A stretch of DNA of 64,000 nt, taken from a virus. The stretch lies in IMG/VR virus record IMGVR_UViG_3300021600_000393, positions 1 through 64,000 of that record. One strand, given 5' to 3'. Within the stretch, counting starts at the first letter, position 1; each line of letters begins with the position of its first letter. The notes beneath the pieces are model-generated. The model was given only the letters and a program-made list of their open reading frames with translations, searched no databases and was not told where the DNA came from. The position numbers were made by a program, and so were the translations under genes. Of this stretch, positions 56,928 through 64,000 are shown piece after piece.

Positions 56928-57439
56928 TATAATCCTCTAAATTCATTATCAACAACTGCTGACGCAGTTATTGTCCTATAAAATGGTTTGTATCCCGCAT
57001 AATTATGTTTATTGTCAGATATTACTCTACCGTCATTATTAACCGTATAGTATCTTACGCGGTCTTCAGTTTCATAATAACCAATATAATCACCATAACT
57101 AATATCTATATTTAATTCATCAAGTTGTTTTTGATACACAGAAACAGTTAAATTTCCAGGTTCAAGTTGTTCTATTTTTGAAGTGCCGTAAGTTTTATTT
57201 TCTGGGGCCACTATTTTAACATACCCCTTAAATTCAACCGGAGGTAAAAATTTAATTCCATCGGAAACGGATTCGCCGTAAACATTATCTGTTTTAGTTT
57301 TCATTCGGTCAATCCTATATAAAACCAATGTAAAATTTAAATCACCATAAAGCCACTCAGAACCTACTGACGTGTCTAAATCAAAATCTTCTTGTGAAAA
57401 AAATTTACCTAACCTTGTTATTGGTACTTTGTTAACCAT
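56927..57439 (-). CDS. Neck / head-tail connector candidate
   Basis: 170 residues with a distinctive core (LVLYRIDRMKTKTDNVYGES, then F-L-P-P-V-E-F-K-G-Y-V-K-I-V-A-P-E-N-K, then LNIDISYGDYIGYYETEDRV followed by R-Y-Y-T-V-N-N-D-G-R). It is beta-rich and soluble. It heads the leftward chain that ends with the sheath gene and lies across the plus-strand cassette from gp13, so a neck protein in the gp14 slot is plausible. T4 gp14 is longer (256), and I see no motif that proves it. An ATATTTAT element ends 5 bases before the ATG. Confidence 0.5.
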   Translation of the reverse strand: MVNKVPITRLGKFFSQEDFDLDTSVGSEWLYGDLNFTLVLYRIDRMKTKTDNVYGESVSDGIKFLPPVEFKGYVKIVAPENKTYGTSKIEQLEPGNLTVSVYQKQLDELNIDISYGDYIGYYETEDRVRYYTVNNDGRVISDNKHNYAGYKPFYRTITASAVVDNEFRGL

Positions 57440-57444
57440 TATTG

Positions 57445-57452
57445 ATAAATAT
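57445..57452 (-). promoter_or_regulatory. ATATTTAT element at the divergent neck/helicase spacer
   Basis: Minus-strand AATATTTATCAATA just before the ATG at 57439, within the 39-base divergent spacer shared with the plus-strand helicase gene. Confidence 0.4.
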
Positions 57453-57478
57453 TAGAATAAGCCTTATTTTTCATTTAA

Positions 57479-59236
57479 TTGACATCAATAAAAAATAATA
57501 CAATTGAACAAAAACCATTATCAATTCTAACTGATTATAATGGGGCTAATAATTATATTATTAATTTAAAAATAAAAAAAGAAAGTAATAATAAATTTTA
57601 TTTAACCCCTTCTCAATCCGAATATTTAATTAATTATTCAAAAATAATTCCAAAAGTCGCAAAAAAATGGGTGGACATTGACCCTTATTTTGCAAAAAAA
57701 ATTGCCGACGAAAAACTATTAACTTTTATACCTGAAAAAATTTGGGTTGAAAAATTACTTGTTGAAAAAGAAAAATCTTATCATATTTGGGGAAAAATTT
57801 TATCGGGAGATACAAATTACGATTTTTGGTTACCAAAAGGAGCTTTTATTAAAACCCACGTAATTAAAGATGTAAAAATTGATTATAATAAATACTCTAA
57901 TAGGTTTCCACTTGAACATCAAAAAATAGCGATTGAAAAATTGGCAGGGTCGTCAAGGTTTATTCTTGCGGACGACATGGGGTTGGGTAAAACTCTAAGT
58001 GCGGTAATAGCCGCGTTGGAAACAAATGAAAAAAGAATTTTGGTAGTTTGTCCTGCAACGCTTAAAATAAATTGGAGAAGAGAATTTGAATTTTTTACAA
58101 AAAAAACAATTTTTATTGCGGAAAGTAAAACATTTTCTGACGACGCTGACATTGTGATTGTTAATTATGATATACTTAAAAATTTTCACAATCCAAAAAA
58201 CATCAAGGAGTCTAAAATATACGATAAGTTTGATATAATAATTGCGGACGAATGTCATTATGTGTCTAACCCTCAATCAAAACGAACTAAAATATTTAAC
58301 CATTTTGCAAAAAAATCAAAGTATCTATGGTTATTGTCAGGAACTCCAATGACTAATCGTCCAATTAATTATTTTAATTTACTTTCCCTTATTGATAGTC
58401 CAGTTGCTCAAAATTGGGTAGGTTATGCGGTTCGTTATTGCGAGGGGTACCAATTTAACGCCGGAGGTCGTAAAATATGGAATGTGTCTGGAGCATCTAA
58501 TTTAGAAGAATTAAGAGAAAGAACATCAAGACAATTTTTAAGACGATTGAAGACGGAAGTTTTAGAGTTACCTGAAAAAATAATAACCCCAATTTATTTA
58601 AAATTAAAATCAAAATTGTACGAAAACTTAATGGGCGAATATTATGATTGGTACGATAATAAAAAAGAAGAGTCAACATCACTTACAATTCAATTTAGTA
58701 AATTAATGAAAGTAAGGCAAGTTATCGCCGAAGAAAAAATAAATAACACGATTGAATTAGCACAAAATATAATTGACCAAGACAAAAAAGTTATTATTTT
58801 TACAAATTTTACAGACACGTTAAATAGAATTGCTGACCATTTTGGTAAACAATCGGTTAGGTTAGATGGTTCAACCCCAAAATTAAAAAGACAAGAATCC
58901 GTGGACCAATTTCAAGAAAATGAAAAAGTAAAAGTCTTTGTTGGTAATATGAGAGCTGCCGGAGTTGGAATAACTTTAACATCGGCAGAAGCGGTTATTA
59001 TTAACGATTTGTCTTTTGTTCCTGGGGAATTATCTCAAGCTGAAGACAGAGCTTATAGGTACGGTCAAAAAAACAACGTTTTAGTTTACTATCCAATATT
59101 TCATAATACTATTGAAGGGGGGATATATGATATTGTTGTAAATAAAAAACAAATCATTGATACTGTGATGGGTGATAATTTAGATAAAAGCGACGTTGTT
59201 GCTGAAATCATGAACAGAATACAAGAAAAAAGATAA
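57479..59236 (+). CDS. SNF2-family DNA helicase/translocase
   Basis: 585 residues. The motor has motif I DDMGLGKT (165-172), motif Ia CPATLKINW, motif II DECH (257-260), motif III SGTP (287-290), and in the second lobe V-I-I-F-T-N-F, then R-L-D-G-S-T, then AAGVGITLTSA (motif V) and QAEDRAYRYGQ (motif VI). This is an SNF2/SMARCAL1-type ATPase, not the UvsW type. The N-terminal 140 residues are a separate domain (HARP-like position). Such enzymes remodel forks or displace proteins from DNA. The start is TTG at 57479, directly after an in-frame TAA, with no ATG before motif I except far downstream. It leads the plus-strand cassette. Confidence 0.9.
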   Translation: MTSIKNNTIEQKPLSILTDYNGANNYIINLKIKKESNNKFYLTPSQSEYLINYSKIIPKVAKKWVDIDPYFAKKIADEKLLTFIPEKIWVEKLLVEKEKSYHIWGKILSGDTNYDFWLPKGAFIKTHVIKDVKIDYNKYSNRFPLEHQKIAIEKLAGSSRFILADDMGLGKTLSAVIAALETNEKRILVVCPATLKINWRREFEFFTKKTIFIAESKTFSDDADIVIVNYDILKNFHNPKNIKESKIYDKFDIIIADECHYVSNPQSKRTKIFNHFAKKSKYLWLLSGTPMTNRPINYFNLLSLIDSPVAQNWVGYAVRYCEGYQFNAGGRKIWNVSGASNLEELRERTSRQFLRRLKTEVLELPEKIITPIYLKLKSKLYENLMGEYYDWYDNKKEESTSLTIQFSKLMKVRQVIAEEKINNTIELAQNIIDQDKKVIIFTNFTDTLNRIADHFGKQSVRLDGSTPKLKRQESVDQFQENEKVKVFVGNMRAAGVGITLTSAEAVIINDLSFVPGELSQAEDRAYRYGQKNNVLVYYPIFHNTIEGGIYDIVVNKKQIIDTVMGDNLDKSDVVAEIMNRIQEKR

Positions 59237-59269
59237 GGTACCTGTTATTAACAATTACAGTCCCTTGTA

Positions 59270-59277
59270 ATATTTAT
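59270..59277 (+). promoter_or_regulatory. ATATTTAT element before the SOD-nuclease gene
   Basis: Plus-strand AATATTTATTGTAA ending 5 bases before the ATG at 59283. It is one of two plus-strand examples and keeps the same orientation relative to its gene. Confidence 0.4.
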
Positions 59278-59282
59278 TGTAA

Positions 59283-60833
59283 ATGGAAAAATTAAAATTA
59301 AAATCACAAAAGATTGAAAAACAAATCTTATTAGCCGAAAAACAAGACGTTAAAGAAACCCTTATTACCGAAATGAAAAAAATCGGTATTGAAAAATTAC
59401 CCTATTCGTACACTTCTTTAAAAAAATTTATTGACTCTGAAACAATGTCAATACATTATAATCGTCATTATAAAAATTATGTTGAAAAATTAAACAAACT
59501 AATTTCTAAAAAAGATTATCCAGATATGGAACTCGAAGAAATTGTTAAATCTATTAGTCGATTTAATAAAGGGGTTAGAAATAATGCAGGTGGGGCGTTT
59601 AATCACGCTTTGTTTTGGAAAATGTTGTCTCCAACAACTCAAGAACCTAATGGTGAAGTATTAGAAAGAATTAAAAAAGATTTTGGAACTTATAAAAGTT
59701 TTGTTAATATGTTTCAAAACGCAGCAAAAGAAAGATTTGGTTCTGGATGGGTTTGGTTGGTTTTAACTAAAAATAACGTATTAAAAATACTTTCGACTGA
59801 AAACCAAGACAATCCGTTAATGAATGTTGTGAAAGATGGCGGATACCCAATATTAGGGTTAGATTTATGGGAACACGCGTATTATTTAAAATATCGAAAT
59901 AAAAGAGACGAATACGTTACTAATTTTTGGAAATGTGTAAATTGGGAATTTGTTAATTCACTTTATAATTCAAGATTAAAGAAAAAAATTAATGAAACAG
60001 AAAATTTACGTAAACTTATTTCTGAAACAAAATCAAATACTTGTAGTTGGCCAGAGGTTGAAGCGATTAGGTTTATTTTTAATAACAATCCAAATATTAA
60101 ATATATGTACAGAACGGCTATAGATATAATTTTATCTGAAGTTTTTCCTGAACATTATTATAAAGAAAATGAGTATGAACCAAACAGTTTATATGGAATT
60201 TATGATTTAGAACAACCTGGAAGGTCAGGAATAAATAAATTAAACACTAATTATAACACTTTTTGTACCTTACTTAAAGATATAAATCTTGTTATTACCC
60301 GTGAAAAAGGAAGTGACCCAATAAATAAAATAAATATTGTTGGTGTTAAACCATTTGAACAAATATTACAAACTAAAAAATTTATTGAATATTTAAACGA
60401 ATATAAATTTCGAATCTTTTCAAGAAATTCAGAAACATTTAATAATTTAATGGTAATTTTAAAAGAAAAAGACTCTATTGGTGAAAAAAGAGAATCGTCA
60501 GTTGTCAAAAAACTTAAAGAAATTTATGGCGAAGACAACGTAATAAAAGTAGGTGAATTAGGTAGTAAAAGAGACACTAAAGATGGTGTGGATTGTGAAA
60601 TAATTATAAATGGGGAGGTATTAACAGCTCAAATAAAACCATTTTTAAAAGCTGAAGATATCGGGGAAAATTTTAAAATGCACAATACTGGAAATGTAAA
60701 ACCTTACAAAACAAATTTTATTATTTTTTCAACAATGAGTAATAAAATAATGGTATTTAAAAATGATGATATCACAATTAAAAATGGTAATTATATAATA
60801 CCAAAGAAAAATTTAATTCATAATATTTATTAG
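59283..60833 (+). CDS. Mn/Fe superoxide dismutase fused to a putative PD-(D/E)xK nuclease-like domain
   Basis: 516 residues. Residues 39-230 are an iron/manganese superoxide dismutase: LPYSYTSLKKFID, MSIHYNRHYKNYVEKLN, NNAGGAFNHALFW, FGSGWVWLV, STENQDNPLM and LDLWEHAYYLKYRNKRDEYV. All four metal ligands are present (His58, His108, Asp194, His198); Gln175 in NQDNPL and the G-G before F-N-H point to the Mn type. Residues 232-340 form a helical linker domain. Residues 400-516 contain GVDCEI (Asp437) and TAQIK (Gln450, Lys452), the D...QxK core of a restriction-nuclease-like fold, after a Glu-bearing helix. The N-terminal 38 residues (MEKLKLKSQKIEKQILLAE onward) precede the SOD fold. The SOD part is confident; the nuclease part is inferred. 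Confidence 0.85.
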   Translation: MEKLKLKSQKIEKQILLAEKQDVKETLITEMKKIGIEKLPYSYTSLKKFIDSETMSIHYNRHYKNYVEKLNKLISKKDYPDMELEEIVKSISRFNKGVRNNAGGAFNHALFWKMLSPTTQEPNGEVLERIKKDFGTYKSFVNMFQNAAKERFGSGWVWLVLTKNNVLKILSTENQDNPLMNVVKDGGYPILGLDLWEHAYYLKYRNKRDEYVTNFWKCVNWEFVNSLYNSRLKKKINETENLRKLISETKSNTCSWPEVEAIRFIFNNNPNIKYMYRTAIDIILSEVFPEHYYKENEYEPNSLYGIYDLEQPGRSGINKLNTNYNTFCTLLKDINLVITREKGSDPINKINIVGVKPFEQILQTKKFIEYLNEYKFRIFSRNSETFNNLMVILKEKDSIGEKRESSVVKKLKEIYGEDNVIKVGELGSKRDTKDGVDCEIIINGEVLTAQIKPFLKAEDIGENFKMHNTGNVKPYKTNFIIFSTMSNKIMVFKNDDITIKNGNYIIPKKNLIHNIY

Positions 60834-60834
60834 T

Positions 60835-61974
60835 ATGTTAAATATTAAATTGTCAAAAAAACAATTAAAAGTTTTAGTTGAAGATATAAATAACAATATC
60901 GATTACACATATCGACTTTGCAAACAATCAGTTGACAAAAAAATTAACTCCTCCCCTTGGTGCGAATTAAAAAATATAAGTTATCGAGCGTCAGATGTTT
61001 TAAACAAACAATTACAGGAAACTTTAAAAACCTTACTTGATTTTTTTCCTAGACATCATACAGGTATTTTACCTAACATTATTAAAATTTCACAACAAGA
61101 CCAAAATAGAACTATTTCGTTTTTAAAAACAATTGCCGATTTTATAAACGACCCATTGTTTAGTGATGACCAAAGTAAAAAAACATTACAAAATTTTAAA
61201 AATCTTGATGAAATACCAAGTGATTTAGAAGACCTTTTAAAAGTTGTAAGAGCTAAAGAATATTCAAATTATGAAAATTCTTTTGTTGGGAACGAATTTA
61301 CACTCAAACGAGGAATGTTAAAACTAGATTACAAATGTGGCGATTTAACTGAAACTAAAAATTTTTTTGAAATAATTAAAAAAATTAATCAAGATTCTAA
61401 TTTAGCATCTGAATATTGTACAAAAATTATTGAATGTGTAAAATCTTCAATAAATAACATAAACATTCCGCAAAAAGGAGATTTAATTACTAATTCACCA
61501 TTATACGTTATTGAAAATGGGGTTAATAAAAAGATTTTTGATGCCAATTCTTTTTTTGAAGTTAAAAAAATGGATGTCGAAATTGATAGTTACCTTTCAG
61601 AATTTTTTTCTATTTTTAAAAAAACAGATTTAAAAAGTTTAAAACCGGAGTATATTCAAACATATAATAAAGTAATGTCAGTATTATATATGTGGATTAA
61701 ATCTAATGGAAATGAATTTTTAAATAATGTAAGAAAATCACTTAATGGAATAATTTATGATAAAAACATAATTGTTCCAACAGAAAATATTGAATTTTAT
61801 TGGTCAAATAAAGGACAACGAGGTTGTGATGAATTAAGACTTTCTATACGATTTAGAATTAAACCTCAAATCACAAAAATTAATGGTTACAAATACATTA
61901 ACGGGTCAAATATTCTTGAAAATTTTGTTTTTGATGTAAAACAAAAAGACACTGAGCAAATAATTTGTAAATAA
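60835..61974 (+). CDS. Unrecognised protein of the SOD-helicase cassette
   Basis: 379 residues, starting one base after the SOD-nuclease stop, so the two are translated together. The N-terminus MLNIKLSKKQLKVLVE matches the segment ending in V/I-x-E on other proteins here. The middle is helical and Lys-rich; the C-terminus has NIEFYWSNKGQRGCDELRLS followed by I-R-F-R-I-K-P. No motif proves an activity. It may be a partner of the nuclease or a co-packaged virion protein. A run of acidic and aromatic residues without membrane segments suggests a soluble protein. Confidence 0.5.
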   Translation: MLNIKLSKKQLKVLVEDINNNIDYTYRLCKQSVDKKINSSPWCELKNISYRASDVLNKQLQETLKTLLDFFPRHHTGILPNIIKISQQDQNRTISFLKTIADFINDPLFSDDQSKKTLQNFKNLDEIPSDLEDLLKVVRAKEYSNYENSFVGNEFTLKRGMLKLDYKCGDLTETKNFFEIIKKINQDSNLASEYCTKIIECVKSSINNINIPQKGDLITNSPLYVIENGVNKKIFDANSFFEVKKMDVEIDSYLSEFFSIFKKTDLKSLKPEYIQTYNKVMSVLYMWIKSNGNEFLNNVRKSLNGIIYDKNIIVPTENIEFYWSNKGQRGCDELRLSIRFRIKPQITKINGYKYINGSNILENFVFDVKQKDTEQIICK

Positions 61975-61996
61975 TCGAGAGTTTTCAATAACTTAA

Positions 61997-62004
61997 ATAT
62001 TTAT
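61997..62004 (+). promoter_or_regulatory. ATATTTAT element before gp13
   Basis: Plus-strand AAATATTTATAC ending 14 bases before the gp13 ATG at 62019, in the 44-base spacer after the cassette. Confidence 0.4.
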
Positions 62005-62018
62005 ACAATAAATACTTT

Positions 62019-63146
62019 ATGTCAATTATCGCAGAACCGCAAAGAACGGAACTTTATACAAGATTGAGGCATTTACTTGGTGCTCCTCTTAGAAGTGTTG
62101 AATTAGAAGATGAGCAATTAGATTCTTTTTTACAATTATCGATTGATGATTATTCACAATATGTTCAAGACTGGTTAATTGACTCACAATGGGCATCTTT
62201 GGATAATCTTAATTTATCAACACAATCATTATCTAAAGCTTTTTTAACTAAAAGTTTAAATTATGAACAACGTTATTCCTACGCATATTCAAAAATAGTT
62301 GGGTTACAAGCCGGTGGAGATTCGGTCTTAAAAAAAGACTATATTGTTTTAGAAGCAAATCAACAAATTTATGAAATCCCAGCTGGGAGAGAAATTAATG
62401 AATTATTATGGTTTTCTCCATCGGAATTAAACAACGCAATGTTTGACCCTTGGTCTTTTGGGTCATTGGGAGCTGGTGGGGGATTAGGTGGTGGAGGTGG
62501 ATTGGCTCAACCGGCCGGTATGGGTGGTGGGTATTTTATGATGCCGGCATTTGATATGTTGTTAAGAATGCAAGAGATTAACATTCAACGAAGAATTATT
62601 GCCGGAGACTTAACATATAGAATAACCGCATTACCTGATGGTAAAAAAGCAATTCATTTAATGAACACTCCAGGTGGTAAATTTGATTTTGGTAACGGAA
62701 CTTTAACTAAAGGTAAAGTTTGGTATTGGTATTATGATGTTGGTCCAGACGATAGAGACAAATGTTTAAAAATGAATCCAGATATTATTAAATTACCATC
62801 AGACGTACCAATGGATAAAATTTACTGGGAAGAACTTAATAGTCCATCCCAAATTTGGATTCGTCGTTGGTTTTTTGCATACGCAAAAGAAGCTCTTGGA
62901 AGAATTCGTGGTAAATTTAGTGGTAATTTAAAAACGCCGGATAGTGAACTAACTATGGATTACGCATCGTTATTTACGGAAGCTAAAGATGAAAAACTTA
63001 AATTATTAGAAGAGTTAATTGGGGTTGAAGGTAGATTAACAAGACTAAGGCCAGAAAAAGTTATGGAAAGAGAGGCATTAATTGCAAAATCTTTAAACGA
63101 CCAAATGAAATTTAGAGCGTTTCCAAGACAAATTTATGTAATTTAA
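62019..63146 (+). CDS. 13: Neck / head-completion protein gp13-like
   Basis: 375 residues (T4 gp13 has 309). The pattern LRHLLGAPLRSVELEDEQLD, then IDDYSQYVQDWLIDSQW near the N-terminus and the later WIRRWFFAYAKEALGRIRGK followed by F-S-G-N are typical of T4-like gp13. A Gly-rich stretch (about 149-166, G-A-G-G-G-L-G-G-G-G-G) is inserted in the middle. gp13 forms part of the neck that closes the head and receives the tail. It is read away from the tail cluster, on the plus strand, after the helicase/SOD cassette. An ATATTTAT element stands before it. Confidence 0.8.
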   Translation: MSIIAEPQRTELYTRLRHLLGAPLRSVELEDEQLDSFLQLSIDDYSQYVQDWLIDSQWASLDNLNLSTQSLSKAFLTKSLNYEQRYSYAYSKIVGLQAGGDSVLKKDYIVLEANQQIYEIPAGREINELLWFSPSELNNAMFDPWSFGSLGAGGGLGGGGGLAQPAGMGGGYFMMPAFDMLLRMQEINIQRRIIAGDLTYRITALPDGKKAIHLMNTPGGKFDFGNGTLTKGKVWYWYYDVGPDDRDKCLKMNPDIIKLPSDVPMDKIYWEELNSPSQIWIRRWFFAYAKEALGRIRGKFSGNLKTPDSELTMDYASLFTEAKDEKLKLLEELIGVEGRLTRLRPEKVMEREALIAKSLNDQMKFRAFPRQIYVI

Positions 63147-63158
63147 AAAAATAAAAAT

Positions 63159-63518
63159 ATGAGTATAATTAAAAAAGGGAATTTTATAAGAAAAACAATT
63201 GGTGAAAAACAATTTAAAGTTGATTCTGCTGTAGATGAAGGTAAAAAATTTATAACTGAAGAAGTTTATAATACTAATGGTGAGTATCTGTTAGTGATAA
63301 AAAACGTTGACACATGTAGAGTTACTTTAGATTCGGACACAACTGACCATATTATAATTAAAGCGTTAACAGGGACCTATATTGTTCCAAAACAAGGGTT
63401 AATTGATGACCAATATGGTGAAATTTTTATTGATAAAGGAGCGTGTGTTGAATTTTATTCGTTAGAAAATCAATGGTTTATTGTATCTTCAGATGGACTT
63501 AAACTAGACGAAAACTAA
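63159..63518 (+). CDS. Small unrecognised protein after gp13
   Basis: 119 residues, beta-rich (FIRKTIGEKQFKVDSAVDEG, then YLLVIKNVDTCRVTLDSDTT, then IVPKQGLIDDQYGEIFIDKG). It resembles a small jelly-roll or decoration-type fold by alternation of hydrophobic residues, but no family is recognised. It starts 12 bases after gp13 and is probably co-transcribed, so a head or neck accessory protein is possible. It converges with the next gene, with one base between stop codons. Confidence 0.5.
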   Translation: MSIIKKGNFIRKTIGEKQFKVDSAVDEGKKFITEEVYNTNGEYLLVIKNVDTCRVTLDSDTTDHIIIKALTGTYIVPKQGLIDDQYGEIFIDKGACVEFYSLENQWFIVSSDGLKLDEN

Positions 63519-63519
63519 T

Positions 63520-64000
63520 TTAAAACTCCGAATAAAAAACTTTACCTCGGTCTACAAAATCCTCGGTATTTTCGTTAAATTCTAATTGAATATTATTATC
63601 AATAGGGTTAAAAATAAATTTACCAAAAGACCCTTCATTTATTTCCCACCCACTATAAAAATTACCTAAACTCTCATATAAAAAATTCTCAACATCATTA
63701 TCGTAATTTACGTCTAACAATCCATTATTTTCATCATAAACTGACGTTTCTATATCACCACTATCTCCACCACCATTAAATTCAACATAAGCGATAGGAA
63801 TACTTAATTCTGTTAACAGTTTCATAAATTTTACAACCCCTTCATTATCTTCAAAATCAGTAAAATCATATTCAGTTCCGGATTCTCTTGTGCCATAAAC
63901 TCTTTCATTTAAAGTAATTAATATTTTACATTCTACCGCGTCAATATTAATGTCTAATTCGCCACTATTATCACAATCAGAAAAAGATTTTGAAGATAAT
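63520..64000 (-). CDS. Acidic protein, possibly DUF6878-like, partial (N-terminus beyond window)
   Basis: The frame stays open through the right edge, so the real start is outside. The internal ATG at 63825 lies inside one continuous domain: YDFTDFEDNEGVVKFMKLLT precedes it and ELSIPIAYVEFNGGGDSGDI follows. The visible part (about 160 residues) is acidic, with V-E-F-N-G-G-G-D-S-G-D-I and a later FGKFIFNPIDNNIQLEFNEN, a pattern I associate with small DUF6878-type proteins of unknown role; that link is tentative. Confidence 0.5.
   Translation of the reverse strand, partial: LSSKSFSDCDNSGELDINIDAVECKILITLNERVYGTRESGTEYDFTDFEDNEGVVKFMKLLTELSIPIAYVEFNGGGDSGDIETSVYDENNGLLDVNYDNDVENFLYESLGNFYSGWEINEGSFGKFIFNPIDNNIQLEFNENTEDFVDRGKVFYSEF

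Noticed and set aside
57919-58276. Minus-strand ORFs inside the helicase gene
   Set aside because: Shadows of the SNF2 helicase, whose motifs are complete and continuous on the plus strand.
21358-62004. T4 late promoters (TATAAATA) at the same sites
   Set aside because: TATAAATA occurs on the strand opposite to the genes; only the reverse complement faces the genes, so the element is described as ATATTTAT instead.
63520-63825. Complete 101-residue gene starting at 63825
   Set aside because: The frame continues upstream without a stop to the window edge and the domain reads through the internal ATG.

Overview
The window is part of the genome of a large, distantly T4-like, contractile-tailed phage (far-T4, Pantevenvirales-type). 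It is AT-rich, with tightly packed, mostly minus-strand genes and very short spacers. Recognisable T4-type homologues are gp13, sheath gp18, tube gp19, hub factor gp26, a tape measure, gp53, gp25, gp6, SSB gp32, recombinase UvsX, RNase H/FEN, helicase gp41 and NrdA/NrdB. The host is probably a Bacteroidetes bacterium. The adhesin carries SprB-type repeats typical of that phylum, and the recurrent ATATTTAT element before genes resembles the Bacteroidetes -7 box (TAnnTTTG). Both host arguments are inference.

Layout, left to right. (1) 1-13530: distal baseplate and tail-fibre region, read leftwards, with two adhesins full of Thr-Pro linkers, a gpI-like wedge/fibre connector and four unrecognised virion-type proteins. 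(2) 13545-23722: a 2595-residue protein with a LamG-like domain and a hydrophobic block, then gp6 and gp25. (3) 23784-33058: nucleotide and DNA metabolism (NrdA, NrdB, gp41, an unknown, RNase H, an HNH endonuclease overlapping a ribbon-helix-helix protein, UvsX, an unknown, gp32). (4) 33159-49968: tail core (two small unknowns, a 2306-residue hub-like protein, gp53, a 1632-residue protein with an OmpA-like domain, the tape measure, a split tail-assembly-chaperone-like pair, a small zinc finger, the tube). (5) 50072-57439: HAD-like protein, an oversized sheath, a plus-strand RHH gene, and a cluster of neck/tail-completion candidates including a putative zinc metalloprotease. (6) 57479-61974, plus strand: SNF2-type helicase, a superoxide dismutase fused to a putative PD-(D/E)xK nuclease-like domain, and an unknown protein. 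(7) 62019-64000: gp13 neck protein, a small unknown, and a convergent gene leaving the window.

The minus-strand genes form leftward transcription units. Four hairpin/T-tract terminators stand behind gp18, gp19, gp32 and the 33159 gene, and a near-consensus sigma70-type promoter stands before gp32. Twelve gene starts have an ATATTTAT-type element a few to about 40 bases upstream, always in the same orientation relative to the gene; this is probably a phage promoter class.

The most novel items are the SOD-nuclease fusion and its operon, a shared N-terminal segment ending in [I/L/V]-x-E on several unrelated proteins (possible capsid-targeting propeptides), a chaperone overlap with a possible +1 frameshift site directly before the tape measure gene, and evidence of module swapping at the 3' end of the adhesin gene. 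No tRNA, CRISPR array, integrase or insertion sequence was recognised. No stretch longer than 300 bases lacks a gene.
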